Positions 53,643-62,964 of a DNA stretch of 64,000 nt are shown in pieces. Numbering within the stretch: the first letter of the stretch is position 1; each line of letters begins with the position of its first letter. A model generated the notes under the pieces. The model was not told where the DNA came from and ran no database searches. It worked only from the letters and a program-made list of their open reading frames with translations. Location: NCBI RefSeq assembly GCF_014646255.1, contig NZ_BMNC01000004.1:202480-266479 (forward strand), written 5' to 3'. The DNA comes from Lentzea pudingi. GTDB lineage: Bacteria; Actinomycetota; Actinomycetes; Mycobacteriales; Pseudonocardiaceae. Both the position numbers and the translations under genes were made by a program.

Positions 53643-55283
53643 CTAGTAGCCGGAACCGAGATGTTCGAAGTCGCCAAACGGCGACGGTTGCCAGCCGACC
53701 CCCGGCACGACCCACTTGTGCACGAGGTCGCCTCCCGTGCCCTGCCCGAAGATGTCGAGCTGGCCGTTGGCTTGCTGGATCAGCGAAGGCTCGCTGGCCA
53801 GGCCAGTGCCGAGACGTTCAGGTTCACCGAAGGCTGAAGGTTGCCAGCCGACACCGGACACGAACCACTTGTGCCAGAGATCGTTCGCGCTACCGCGGCC
53901 GAAGATGTCGAGCTGCCCGTTGGCCTGCTGGAGCACAACCGGTTCACTCGCCAAGCCGCCACCAAGCCGTTCAAAGTCACCGAAGGGAGACGGCTGCCAG
54001 CCGACGCCGCTGACGAGCCACTTGTGCATCAGATCGCCCGCAGGTCCTCGACCGAACACATGCAGCTGACCGTTCGCCAGCTGAGTCACGGACACGTCGC
54101 TGGCCAGGCCGCCACCGAGCCGCTCGAAGTCCCCAAACGGCGACGGCTGCCAGCCCGCACCGTCCACCATCCACTTGTGGAGCAAATCACCGTTCGTGCC
54201 GCGCGCGAAGACGTCCAGCTGACCATTGGTTTGCACGAGCGCAACCGGATCACCACCCAGGCCGCCGGCCAGCCGTTCAAAGTCGCCGTACGGCGATGGC
54301 CCCCATCCGACACCGTCGACCATCCACTTGTGCAGGAGATCCCCGTTGATGCCGCGGGCGAAGACGTCGAGAGTCCCGTTGGGACCGATGATGGCGATCG
54401 GATCGCCGCCGAGCCCGGTGCCGAGGCGTTCGAAGTCCCCGTAGGGCGACGGTTGCCAGCCGACGCCGGGAGTGAGCCACTTGTGCAGCAGATCTCCGTT
54501 GGTGCCGCGGGCGAAGACATCGAGAATCCCGTTGGGGCGCCGGATCGCGGTCGGCTCACCGCCGAGCCCGGTGCCGAGGTGCTCGAAGTCGCCGAACGCG
54601 GACGGTTGCCACCCGGCGCCGGGAACGAACCACTTGTGCACCAGATCATCCGTGGGCCCTCGGCCGTACACCTCCAGGTAGCTGCTCGGGCCGAACACTA
54701 CGCTGCTGCTGCGACGCGGCGACGGCTGCGCGGGCGGCGGGTTGTTCGGAGCCGACGCTACGTCCTTGAAGTGGATGAACCCGGTCGGGTAATAGCCGCC
54801 CGGCGTCATCTTCTTCCAGTGGAAGTCGCCGCCCCAGTTGTCCTCGGACGCGAGGATGTAACCCGAGCCGACTTCCTCGACGTAGGCCACGTGCCCAGTC
54901 GAGCCTGAACCGCCAGAGTTGGCCGCCCACCACGCAATTGCACCCACCGCTGGAGTCGAGTTGACGGTAACACCATGGGCTTGTGCCTGGGATCCCCACT
55001 CGTAAGCCATCCCGTGGCCGCGTAGGTAGCTGGCATCGGCGCCATTGCGGACGAGGCGGTAGGCGGCGTAGTTGGTGCAGTTGTGGCCGGCGTACATGCC
55101 CCAGTACGACGTGCCGCTGTTCGCGCTGTAGTCGCCGTTGCCGCGTCCGGCGTTGGCACATCCCGCATACCCACTGCACAACGTTGTCGACGCTGCCGAT
55201 GCGGCGGGCGCAACGAGCGCTACACCCAGTATCAGGGCGACCAGGGGCGCTAGCCGTCTTCGCAAGGTGAGATGGATGCGCAT
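53643..55283 (-). CDS. secreted CHAP hydrolase with seven-bladed lectin-like propeller
   Basis: A 546-residue exported protein; GGAGGA lies 7 nt before the ATG. Signal peptide to about residue 30 (LVALILGVALVAPAASA). CHAP domain at about 35-175 with catalytic Cys69 (GHNCTNYAAYR), His131 (STGHVAYVEE) and an acidic third residue near SEDNWGG. A Pro/Ser linker is followed by seven repeats of about 49 residues with the pattern L.VF.RG..GDL.HKW, GVGWQPSP, FGDFERLG.GL. Seven such units fit a PLL-like (DUF346) sugar-binding beta-propeller. CHAP enzymes cut peptidoglycan amide bonds, so this is probably a secreted cell-wall lytic enzyme aimed by a lectin. Frame intact. Confidence 0.87.
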   Translation of the reverse strand: MRIHLTLRRRLAPLVALILGVALVAPAASAASTTLCSGYAGCANAGRGNGDYSANSGTSYWGMYAGHNCTNYAAYRLVRNGADASYLRGHGMAYEWGSQAQAHGVTVNSTPAVGAIAWWAANSGGSGSTGHVAYVEEVGSGYILASEDNWGGDFHWKKMTPGGYYPTGFIHFKDVASAPNNPPPAQPSPRRSSSVVFGPSSYLEVYGRGPTDDLVHKWFVPGAGWQPSAFGDFEHLGTGLGGEPTAIRRPNGILDVFARGTNGDLLHKWLTPGVGWQPSPYGDFERLGTGLGGDPIAIIGPNGTLDVFARGINGDLLHKWMVDGVGWGPSPYGDFERLAGGLGGDPVALVQTNGQLDVFARGTNGDLLHKWMVDGAGWQPSPFGDFERLGGGLASDVSVTQLANGQLHVFGRGPAGDLMHKWLVSGVGWQPSPFGDFERLGGGLASEPVVLQQANGQLDIFGRGSANDLWHKWFVSGVGWQPSAFGEPERLGTGLASEPSLIQQANGQLDIFGQGTGGDLVHKWVVPGVGWQPSPFGDFEHLGSGY

Positions 55284-55525
55284 GAACGGTTCCTCCTTGG
55301 CGGTGGTGAGGGTGGTATGTCGAGGAGCGCTCCGCGCCGGTTAGCGCGGTCGTGCTGGATCACGTGGACCGCTCAAACGAAGGTCTTGCAAGGCGACACT
55401 CGGTGAGCCGACCAGTGGCCATTGGCGCGGCTGGACCACTGCCGTGATGGAGCGGCGCGACGGCGGTGGTGTCCGGCAGGTGTCGCGCTTGCCTGTCTGA
55501 GTGGGCGTAATGCCCGGACGCTTCG

Positions 55526-56923
55526 CTACATGACGAACCGGTCAGACGGTCCGGCGTAGCCGGCAAGGGTCGCCCAGTGCGCCCACCACGTCGAGTAGCC
55601 CGTCGCGCTGTCGAGGACGTGCGCTTCCAGCCTGCCCGACCCTGTAGGTCCGGTGCTGACGACGACCAGATCGGCGCGGCTGTCTCCGTTGACGTCGCCT
55701 AGCACGAACCTGTCCGATGGCGCGGCGTAGCCGGCTGTGGTTGCCCAGTGTGCGTACCAGGTCGAGTAGCCGGTGGCGGCGTCGAGAACATGCGCTTCGA
55801 GCCGGCCTGAACCGGTGGAGCCAACTCCCACGATCACGAGATCCGCACGGCCGTCGCCGTTCACATCACCGAGAAGGTGCCTGCCGTTGGGGCCATCGGT
55901 GTATCCCGATGCGGTCGCCCAGTGTGCGTACCAAGTGGAATATCCGGTCGCGGCGTCGAGGACGTGCGCTTCGGTGCGGCCCGACCCGGTTGGTCCGGTG
56001 CCGACGATGACGAGGTCGGCGCGGCCATCGCCGTTGACGTCACCGAGGAGGTGTCTGTCGTTGGGACCGTTGCTGTACCCGGCGGCGGTCGTCCAATGAG
56101 CCAGCCAGGTCGAATAGTTGGTCGCGCCGTCGAGGACGTGCGCCTCGGTCCGGCCTGAACCTGTCGGCCCGGTACCGACGATGACCAGATCCGGCTTCCC
56201 ATCACCGTTGACGTCGCCGAGCAGGTGCCTGTCGTTGGGACCGTCGCTGTACCCGGCAGCTGTCGCCCAGTGCGAGTACCACGTCGAGTACCCGGTGGCT
56301 GCATCGAGGACGTGTGCCTCGGTGCGACCGGAACCGGTGGGCCCGGTGCTAACGGCAACGAGGTCGGCGCGGCCGTCGCCGGTGACGTCCCGCTGGCCCA
56401 TGTCCTTGAAATGGATGAATCCGGTCGGGTAGTAACCGCCCGGCGTCATCTTCTTCCAGTGGAAGTTGCCGCCCCAGTTGTCCTCGGACACCACGATGTA
56501 GCCGGGGCCAACCTCCTCGACATAGGCGACGTGTCCCGTAGAGCCCGAGCCACCGGAGTTTGCGGCCCACCAGGCGATGGCACCGACCGCGGGCGTCGAG
56601 TTCACCGGCACGCCGTACTGCGCGGCCCGAGATCCCCACTGATAGGCCATGCCGTGGCCCTGCAGGTAACTTGCGTTGGCGCCGTTGCGTTGGAGCCGGT
56701 ACGCCGCGTAGTTCGTGCAGTTATGACCGGGCTCCATGCCCCAGTACCTGGTACCGCTATTCGCGCCGTAGCCGCCGTCGCCGCGGCCGGTGCTCGCGCA
56801 TCCCGCGTACCCGGTGCAGAGGGTGGCGGACACGGCCGAGGCGACGGGTGCAACCAGCCCGGCGAGCAGTACCAGGATGGCTAGCAGCACGAAACGTCTT
56901 CGCAGGGAGGCCAAGATCGACAC
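55526..56923 (-). CDS. secreted CHAP hydrolase with VCBS/FG-GAP calcium propeller
   Basis: A 465-residue exported protein with a GTG start and AAGGAG 6 nt upstream. Signal peptide (VLLAILVLLAGLVAPVASA), then a CHAP domain almost identical in layout to the neighbouring enzyme (same numbering: Cys69, His131), ending with TPGGYYPTGFIHFKD. The C-terminal half is five units of about 57 residues, each with a DxNxDGxxDL calcium loop (DVNGDGRADLVIVGTGPTGS) and ATGYSTWYAHWATAAGY, i.e. FG-GAP/VCBS propeller blades. Five blades are short for a full seven-bladed propeller, so it may close with CHAP or dimerise. It shares its head but not its binding domain with the 53643 gene. Confidence 0.87.
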   Translation of the reverse strand: MSILASLRRRFVLLAILVLLAGLVAPVASAVSATLCTGYAGCASTGRGDGGYGANSGTRYWGMEPGHNCTNYAAYRLQRNGANASYLQGHGMAYQWGSRAAQYGVPVNSTPAVGAIAWWAANSGGSGSTGHVAYVEEVGPGYIVVSEDNWGGNFHWKKMTPGGYYPTGFIHFKDMGQRDVTGDGRADLVAVSTGPTGSGRTEAHVLDAATGYSTWYSHWATAAGYSDGPNDRHLLGDVNGDGKPDLVIVGTGPTGSGRTEAHVLDGATNYSTWLAHWTTAAGYSNGPNDRHLLGDVNGDGRADLVIVGTGPTGSGRTEAHVLDAATGYSTWYAHWATASGYTDGPNGRHLLGDVNGDGRADLVIVGVGSTGSGRLEAHVLDAATGYSTWYAHWATTAGYAAPSDRFVLGDVNGDSRADLVVVSTGPTGSGRLEAHVLDSATGYSTWWAHWATLAGYAGPSDRFVM

Positions 56924-57271
56924 GATTGACTCCTTTGTCGCGGAGTGGCCTGTGGTCTGTCGCGCGGTTATGTCTCGCAGTTAGCCAATCCGCCTGCAAC
57001 CACACGGAACGCTCAGCGGAAAGTCCTATACGCAGACGCACGGTGGCTGCATGTCCTCAATGCTCACCCCAATGTCCTCGAATGCGTGCACGGGGCCGAT
57101 CGCGGATGCATCAATAACCGTCCATATAGGAATTTTCCACCCGCTCAGGCATAAAAGTGTTCTGTCACAATCGATTCCAATGAGCCGATAGATCCTGCAT
57201 GGGTCGATCAACAGATCCACGGCAGACAGACCGACAGCAGCGACTACCGACATCGAAGACGCCTGTTCGGG
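56924..57271. other. divergent intergenic region between CHAP genes
   Basis: No gene is supported. The centre (about 57110-57190) is AT-rich with TATAGGAAT and ATAAAAGTG stretches, and probably contains the promoters for the two divergent CHAP genes. Confidence 0.45.
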
Positions 57272-58887
57272 ATGGCGGGAGTGATCGCGTTCCTCGCCGC
57301 GTTGCTGATCCCAGCCTCGGCACAGGCACTGGGCGACGTCTACCCGTGGCCCAACGCGGCTATGAACCAGCTCTCACCCTGAACTTCAACTACCGCAACT
57401 GCACCGACTACGCCGCACGGACGCTCAACCGGCAGCTCGGCGGGACGACCACCGACATCCGATGCAACTGGAGCAGCATCCAGTCAGGTAACAGCGATCA
57501 CGCCAAGGACTGGCGGCAAGGAGCGATCAACCGGGGCAAACCGGTCGACAACATGCCGAAGCGTGGCGCTGTCGCCTGGTGGGGAGCCAGCCACGGCGGC
57601 GGGTATGGACACGCGATCGTCGCCGAGGTGCGCGACGGCGGGAACACCGTTGTCGTCCACGAGTACAACGGCAGCAACACCGGAAGGTTCGGAACCCGCA
57701 CGCTCATGCGGTCCGGCGAGTGGCCTCAGGCGTCCCTGCACATAGCCGACCTGCCTGACGCGCCGCTCGCCGGTCCAGCCGCGCCCGGCGCGATCACCGT
57801 ACTCACGCACGGGTCGCGAGTGAACCTGTCCTGGGGTGCGTCGGCAGGCACAGCCGACTACCAGGTATATCGCGATGGCCTGCTCGTCGCGACCGTGGGT
57901 GGCACCACCCACCTCGACGCGCACGTGTTACTGGGCCAGTCATACAACTACACCGTCGTCGCACGGAACTCGGCGGGCATTTCGCCAGGAACGGTCAAGC
58001 GGATCTCCACCAACTTCGAGGCCGCGGACCGAGCTTATCTGCCCACAAAGGACGGTCCAGCGCAGTGCGGCCGCGCTGGCGGGCAGCACTACCAAGCGCT
58101 CGTCTGCACCATGCATACCTCGACCGGCTGGTCGTCCGTGTCGACAGGGCACGGCGACTGGGAATACCTCGCTGATCGGAGATGGCTGCCCAACCGCGAC
58201 GGGACCGTGTCGTACTGCCGCCGCGTCGGCGCGGGCGGCCAGATCATGTGCGACCGGTTCGACGGTGTCACGTGGACGAGCTCCACGTCACCCAACGTGG
58301 ACGTCGGCTACCCGGAGGACCGCGCGGTGCTCGCCACCAAGGACGGCCCGGTGCTGTGCGGTCGCGCTGGTGGGGACAACTACCAGGTGCTCGTCTGCAC
58401 GGTGCTCACCTCGACCGGCTGGAGATCGGTGTATTCGGGCGGCGGCGGCTGGGGCTACCCGGCTGACAGGTCGTGGCTGGTGAATCGCGACGGCACGGTG
58501 TCGTATTGCGCCAGGGTCGGCGATGGCGGTCAGGTGCGTTGCGACCGGTTCGACGGCACGATGTGGACGAGCTCCACATCACCACAGGTCGACGTCGGCT
58601 ATCCCGACAACCGCACCTACCTCGCCACGAAGGACGGGCCGGCGTTGTGCGGTCGTGCGGGTGGTCAGGAGTGGCAGGTGCTGGTGTGCACGGTGCTGAC
58701 GCCGAACGGGTGGACATCCGTGACCTCTGGACGTGGTGATTGGGGCTACGGCTCAGACCGAGCCTGGCTCACCAACAACGACGGCAGCGTGTCCTACTGC
58801 CGTCGAGTGGGAACTGGTGGCAATGGGCTGGTAACGGCCTGGGACGGCGGTGATCGGGGTCAGTGCGGGCCAGAGCGCGTCCTTTGA
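57272..58887 (+). pseudogene. secreted CHAP/fibronectin protein with triple cysteine repeats, frameshifted
   Basis: The ATG at 57272 begins a signal peptide (MAGVIAFLAALLIPASAQA) and the mature start LGDVYPWPNAAMNQLSP, which hits a TGA. Adding one C to the CCC run at 57378-57380 restores LNFNYRNCTDYAARTLNRQL, so one base is missing. CHAP motifs: catalytic Cys in RNCTDYAA, His in GYGHAIVAEV, acid in VVVHEYN. A fibronectin-III-like domain follows (RVNLSWGASAGTADYQVYRD), then three repeats of about 95 residues with YLATKDGPALCGRAGG and SYCRRVG.GGQ. The third repeat breaks off near 58825, where recombinase remnants begin, so the 3' end is also truncated. It is a distant CHAP relative of the other two. 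Confidence 0.75.
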
Positions 58888-59038
58888 GCTCGAGGTCGGC
58901 GTGGACGTAGGTTTGTGTGGTGGCAACACTTCGTGGGCGAGCCAGAGGGCGATGACAGTGACGTCGACGCCTGCGTGCAGGAGTCGAAATCACGGTCGAG
59001 TGCCGCAGCACGTGCAGAGTGATCTTCTTGCCCATCAT
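58850..59038 (-). pseudogene. tyrosine recombinase, C-terminal catalytic fragment
   Basis: On the minus strand, three frames together read KKITLHVLRHS, LLHAGVDVTVIALWLAHE and VATTQTYVHADLELKGRALA. These are box II (HxLRH), the conserved H and the catalytic Tyr of XerC/D-like recombinases found in three-recombinase cassettes. Two frameshifts in under 190 bp. Confidence 0.65.
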
Positions 59039-59224
59039 TGAGTGGCTCGAGGCCGGTCGCAGGGCGAGTCGAACTTCCTGGCGTTGGTGGTGCTGCTGCC
59101 GTGGTTCCGCAACTGCGACCAGCCGCGATCGCGCGAGAGACCCATAATGGCCTCGAATCCGCCGCCCGGCACGGACGCAAGCGGCTGCTTCCGCGTCGCC
59201 ACTTGGCCGGGAATCGCTCGGCGA

Positions 59225-59989
59225 CTACTGCGGTTCAGACACACCTTCGAGCACTGCGAGGTCGCGCACCGCGTAACGGTGGTGCTCGGCTTCTTCCTTC
59301 AGCACTACCTTGAGGCAGCGGCGCACGACGTACTCCTGGTCGGGATACATGTCCGCTGGCTTGCGACCGCACGCCCGGTCAAGCTCCGTCGCAGTGAGCC
59401 CGTCGACGACACGCCGCATCGCGGCCATGCGGGCGAGCCGCGGCGCGAGCACCTCATCGAGCGTCGGGACGGCGTCAAGGGTGAGTCCGAGCCCCGCCGC
59501 AGCGTCGGGTGGCGTCCCCCCGGCGGGCAAGCCCAACGGATGGTAGGGCGCTTCCTCCTCGAGCACGGCATTGCCGAGCCAGGCATCGCAGGCGAACAGC
59601 AGATGCCGTTGTGTCTCGACCAGCGACCACTCACCGTCGACCTGCTCGTGCAATGTGGCCTCGGGCAACAGCCTCGCCCGGTCGAGCGTCGCGTCCCACA
59701 GGGTCTCGATGGCGTCCCAGGCAGCCCGGTAGTCCTCCGGGGACGCCGCGTCCCGCGCCAGCATCCGCGCGGGGTGCCGGCGGTCGAGCTCAGCCTCGAC
59801 GTAGGCGGTCACGTCGACGTCGTTGACGACAAGGCGCTCGAAGAAGCCACCGAGGTAGACGTCGCTGCCGTAGCAGTCAACGATCTTCAGACCGTCCACC
59901 CCGCAATCGCGGATCTCAAGGCCCGCGAGATCGCATAGGTGGATACGAGCACCGCGAAATTGGTCGCTCTGAACGTATTCGGAAACCAT
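59225..59989 (-). CDS. DinB-superfamily protein with pentapeptide-like N-terminus
   Basis: A 254-residue protein if the ATG at 59989 (MVSEYVQSDQFRGARIHLCD) is used; an ATG at 60007 is an alternative. The first 60 residues look like pentapeptide repeats (F.GARIHLCDLAGLEIRDCG). The rest is a DinB_2-like four-helix bundle: WSLVETQRHLLFACDAWLGN, then YVVRRCLKVVLKEEAEHHRY with the metal-ligand His positions of the family. DinB proteins include metal-dependent thiol transferases and many uncharacterised members. Frame intact inside an otherwise decayed region. Confidence 0.75.
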   Translation of the reverse strand: MVSEYVQSDQFRGARIHLCDLAGLEIRDCGVDGLKIVDCYGSDVYLGGFFERLVVNDVDVTAYVEAELDRRHPARMLARDAASPEDYRAAWDAIETLWDATLDRARLLPEATLHEQVDGEWSLVETQRHLLFACDAWLGNAVLEEEAPYHPLGLPAGGTPPDAAAGLGLTLDAVPTLDEVLAPRLARMAAMRRVVDGLTATELDRACGRKPADMYPDQEYVVRRCLKVVLKEEAEHHRYAVRDLAVLEGVSEPQ

Positions 59990-60501
59990 CGAAGCAGTCT
60001 GGCCCATCCGTCCCGTCCGCGCCACGTTCGGCGACGGCCCTGAACGTCGACTCGAGGCGCGGCGCAGGACGGCACATCGAGACGAGGTCCTGAACCACAT
60101 CTCCTCGGCGCACAGCAAGAACATCAACTCCCGTATCCCGGCGGTCCCCGCTCAACGGTCCTGCAACCGGGCGGACAACCAAGCCAGTCACCCGTCCACA
60201 CTGGGGAAGCGTTCTGGAGCTGCCTTTCGCCGCGCCGGTCAGATCCAGGCTGACCGGTAGAGATCACGTGCCTCACTGCACCGGGCGTGCGGGTGAACAG
60301 GCTGCCCAATTGGACCGAGACGCCGATGACCATGGCTCTGCGGCCGTGCCGCTGTCTTATGAAAACTATGTGGTTATACCGATCTTGCGTCGGTTAGGGC
60401 TGGTAGGCAGCGCAGCCATTCGAGTGAGGTCCGCATCATCCGCGTCACGTGCCACCGGTTTCTCCGCCTGGTCAATGCCAGATCCAGACAGGAGAAAGAT
60501 C
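59990..60501. other. 512-bp non-coding stretch before the recombinase remnant
   Basis: No supportable gene. An AGGAGAAAG ribosome-binding site at its right end belongs to the recombinase that follows. The region around 60355-60380 is AT-rich and may hold that promoter. Confidence 0.45.
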
Positions 60502-61618
60502 ATGACCTGGTCTCGGGCGCGGTTGGAGATCTCTGGGCCGCTGGCGTGGTACGCGGCGGGTTTCGCCGAGTGGTTGGGGCACAACGGTTATGCGCCGACG
60601 ACAGTGCGGACACATCAGCGTCGCATGATCCGCCTGAGCCGGTGGATACAGACAGCAGGAATCGACTCCGCCGAGTTCGTCCCGGCAACCGTGGCCGCGT
60701 TCATCTCGGCTCAGAGTGCAGTGGGGCGGTTCCTGGACTGAAAGGCCGGATCGTGGGAGGCGCTTCTGCGGTATCTGCAGTCGATCGGTGTGTCGTTGGC
60801 CGACCCGCCGACCCCGGTGGTCACCGCCGCTGACGCGCTGTTGACCCGGTACGCCGAGTACGAGGCATCGGAGCGGGGCCTCGCTACTCGGTCGATCGAG
60901 CGGAATGCCCGCGCACTTCGGCCATTTGTGGAATGCCGGATGCACGACGGCCAACGTGGGCTGGAGCAGCTGACCGCCGCCGAGGTGACCGCATTTGTGG
61001 TCGAGCAGGCGCGGCTGGCTCCCCGTTCGCTGGCGCATCTGATGCCTGCGTTGCGGTCGCTGTTGCCGTACCTGCACGTCACCGGGGTTATCCCGGTGGG
61101 GCTGGCGAGCGCGGTGCCGACGGTGGCCCGGTGGTAGTTGACCGGGTTGTCCAAGGCCCTGCCCGAAGATCAGGTGCGGGGCGCTGTTGGCCTCGGGCGA
61201 CCCGGAAATCGAGATAGGGCAACGGGATCAGGCCATCATGACCGTGATGTGGCGGCTGAGGCTGCGCATCGGCGAAATCGCCGCGCTGCGGCTCGAGGAC
61301 ATCGATTGGCGCCGCGGTGAATTGATCATCAGGGGTAAGGACCCGCGCTGTGGGCGGCTGCCGCTGCCCAGCGATGTCGGGCGGGTGATCGTGTCCTATC
61401 TGACCGGCTGGCGGCCCGAGACCGATGCCCGGCACGTGTTCGTTTGCGCGAAGGCCCCGCCCGGTCCCATGTTCCGCAATACGGTAACCAACGTGGTGGC
61501 CAGAGTCGCTCGCCGGGCCGGCCTGGGCGTGGTGCACGCGCATCGGCTGCGGCAGTGCGGCCACCGCCATGCTCAGCGCCGGGGCCTCCCTCGGAGAGAT
61601 CAGCCAACTGGAGAGTGA
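60502..61618 (+). pseudogene. tyrosine recombinase with nonsense codons and frameshifts
   Basis: AGGAG precedes the ATG at 60502. The N-terminal SAM-like domain reads WYAAGFAEWLGHNGYAPTTV, then a TGA at 60739-60741 (probably a former Trp) and YAEYEASERGLATRSIERNA. A TAG lies at 61135-61137. A frameshift follows near 61180, then the catalytic domain IMTVMWRLRLRIGEIAALRL (Arg I) to GVVHAHRLR (box II). A last shift near 61550 gives MLSAGASLGEISQL, and the sequence is cut near 61618. The style matches the first or second enzyme of three-recombinase transposon cassettes. It has lost the Tyr-bearing end. Confidence 0.75.
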
Positions 61619-61639
61619 AAGAGGAGTGGGGCGACACCT

Positions 61640-61954
61640 ACACAGGACCACGGTCTGGCGTTCTGCTGGGAAGACGGTCGGCCGATCTACCCAGACATCA
61701 TCACCGAGGAGTTCAACCGGATCGTCGATTTCCTTGGGCTGTCGAAGATTCGATTTCATGACATACGCCACACATACGCGGCGATCGCACTCCGGACCGG
61801 TGTGCACCCGAAGATTGTCAGCTCCCGGCTTGGTCACGCGACCGTGGCGTTCACCCTGGACACCTACTCCGCGGACATCGAGGACCTCGACCGCGACGCT
61901 GTCGAGGCAGTGATTGGTCTGTTCCTGCCGTCCTCAGCGAGAGGGCTGATCTGA
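61640..61954 (+). pseudogene. site-specific integrase, C-terminal catalytic fragment
   Basis: One open frame without a start reads GLAFCWEDGRPIYPDIITEE, FNRIVDFLGLSKIRFHDIRH, TYAAIALRTGVHPKIVSSRL, GHATVAFTLDTYSADI and ends at TGA 61954. The HDIRHTYA box, LGHATVAFTLDTY with the catalytic Tyr, and the position 120 bp from a tRNA-derived att core identify the C-terminus of an ICE/phage-type integrase. Its N-terminal part has been replaced by the unrelated recombinase remnant, so the element can no longer excise by this enzyme. Confidence 0.82.
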
Positions 61955-62074
61955 CGTGCGGCGACGCCGGTTTACTACCACTTTTACTACCGAGACCTTC
62001 AGGACAGGGGTCTCACGGTATGCAAAAAACCCGAAAACCCTCGACCTGTGCAGGTCAGAGGCTTTCGGTTTGTG

Positions 62075-62116
62075 TGGGCGATACTGGGATCGAACCAGTG
62101 ACCTCTTCGGTGTGAA
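62075..62116 (-). other. 3' half of tRNA-Val(CAC), attachment-site core
   Basis: Minus strand: anticodon loop TTCACAC, anticodon-stem strand CGAAG, variable loop AGGTC, a perfect T arm (ACTGG, loop TTCGATC, CCAGT) and the acceptor strand ATCGCCC plus discriminator A. No pairing 5' half exists: beyond 62116 the anticodon stem partner would be CTTCG but is CATAG. Integrative elements that use tRNA 3' ends leave exactly this kind of half copy. It is not a functional tRNA gene. Confidence 0.85.
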
Positions 62117-62171
62117 CTATGGCACCAATACCGCGCTGACCTGCGGAAACAAGACTTCTGCAGGTCGGTGC

Positions 62172-62256
62172 GGGGTCCATTCAGGTCCATTGATGACCGT
62201 TCCGGCATGTTGAGTGCGCGGAGCTGCTCCCAATCTGCTCCCACTCCGTGCTCCCA
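62172..62256. repeat. att-flanking repeat with three TGCTCCCA motifs (copy 2)
   Basis: Matches 33470-33537 at 54 of 68 positions with one gap. At its right end the octamer TGCTCCCA occurs three times (62225, 62236, 62249), spaced 11 and 13 bp apart. Regular short direct repeats next to an att core resemble integrase arm-binding sites. Confidence 0.6.
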
Positions 62257-62449
62257 AGGCTAATGACTCTGTCTCGTCTGTGGTCGGCGTGCACGCTCGG
62301 CGACAGAAGTGGATGTTTGACCGCTGTTGAACATTTCTGGTTTGGGGTGATCGCGTGCGCACCCCACCGAGGGTGGACGAGGCGGTTGCCCCCAGCCTGG
62401 ACACCTTCGAACGCATGCTGACCAGTCTGTGACTGACAGGTTGCTTGAC

Positions 62450-62590
62450 TTGATGCTGAACCGCCGTTCGAGCTTGTCCGAACTGAGCCTCGGCGCCAGG
62501 TTCCGCGAGCCTGAGATCGAGGCGGTGTCCGTCGCGGGTGCGGTAGTGGACGCGCCAGGACTGCACGCGGATCTGCTCTGTCCAGGCCAT
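62450..62590 (-). pseudogene. possible integrase N-terminal fragment
   Basis: The minus strand from the ATG at 62590 begins MAWTEQIRVQSWRVHYRTRD, G, a pattern common at the N-terminus of actinobacterial tyrosine integrases (the 'WRVRYR..DG' strand). Similarity fades after about 45 codons. The remaining sequence between 62257 and 62964 holds no gene that I can support. Confidence 0.4.
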
Positions 62591-62964
62591 GACGGCCTCT
62601 CAGGTGTACTGGAGCAGAGGCCTCAGTTGTGCGCCCAAGTTTCATGAACGCAAGCTGACCCGACAATCGGTCTTGATGCCCTGGAACGGCAACGCCCGAC
62701 TTCAACCCCTTGGGCCCCGGTGGATGACCTTCATCGGTTCAACGTCGGGCCTGTTCGCGTGTGTAGGGATCATCGGACACGTTTTTCGCCGTATCGACCG
62801 TCAATTCGACTAGATCGAATCCTTGTGGACCTCTGCCCCAACCGCCGGCGGTCCGGCGAGTAGGACAAAAATCTTGTGGAACGAGTGGGGGGACGCGCGG
62901 ACCCGGCGCCTAGAACCAGATCAGGCGGGTGGAACCCCCGACGCCACCTGCTACGGGAGACGGC

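Noticed and set aside
62075..62116. A functional tRNA-Val gene
   Set aside because: Only the 3' half is present; the anticodon stem partner, D arm and 5' acceptor strand are missing.
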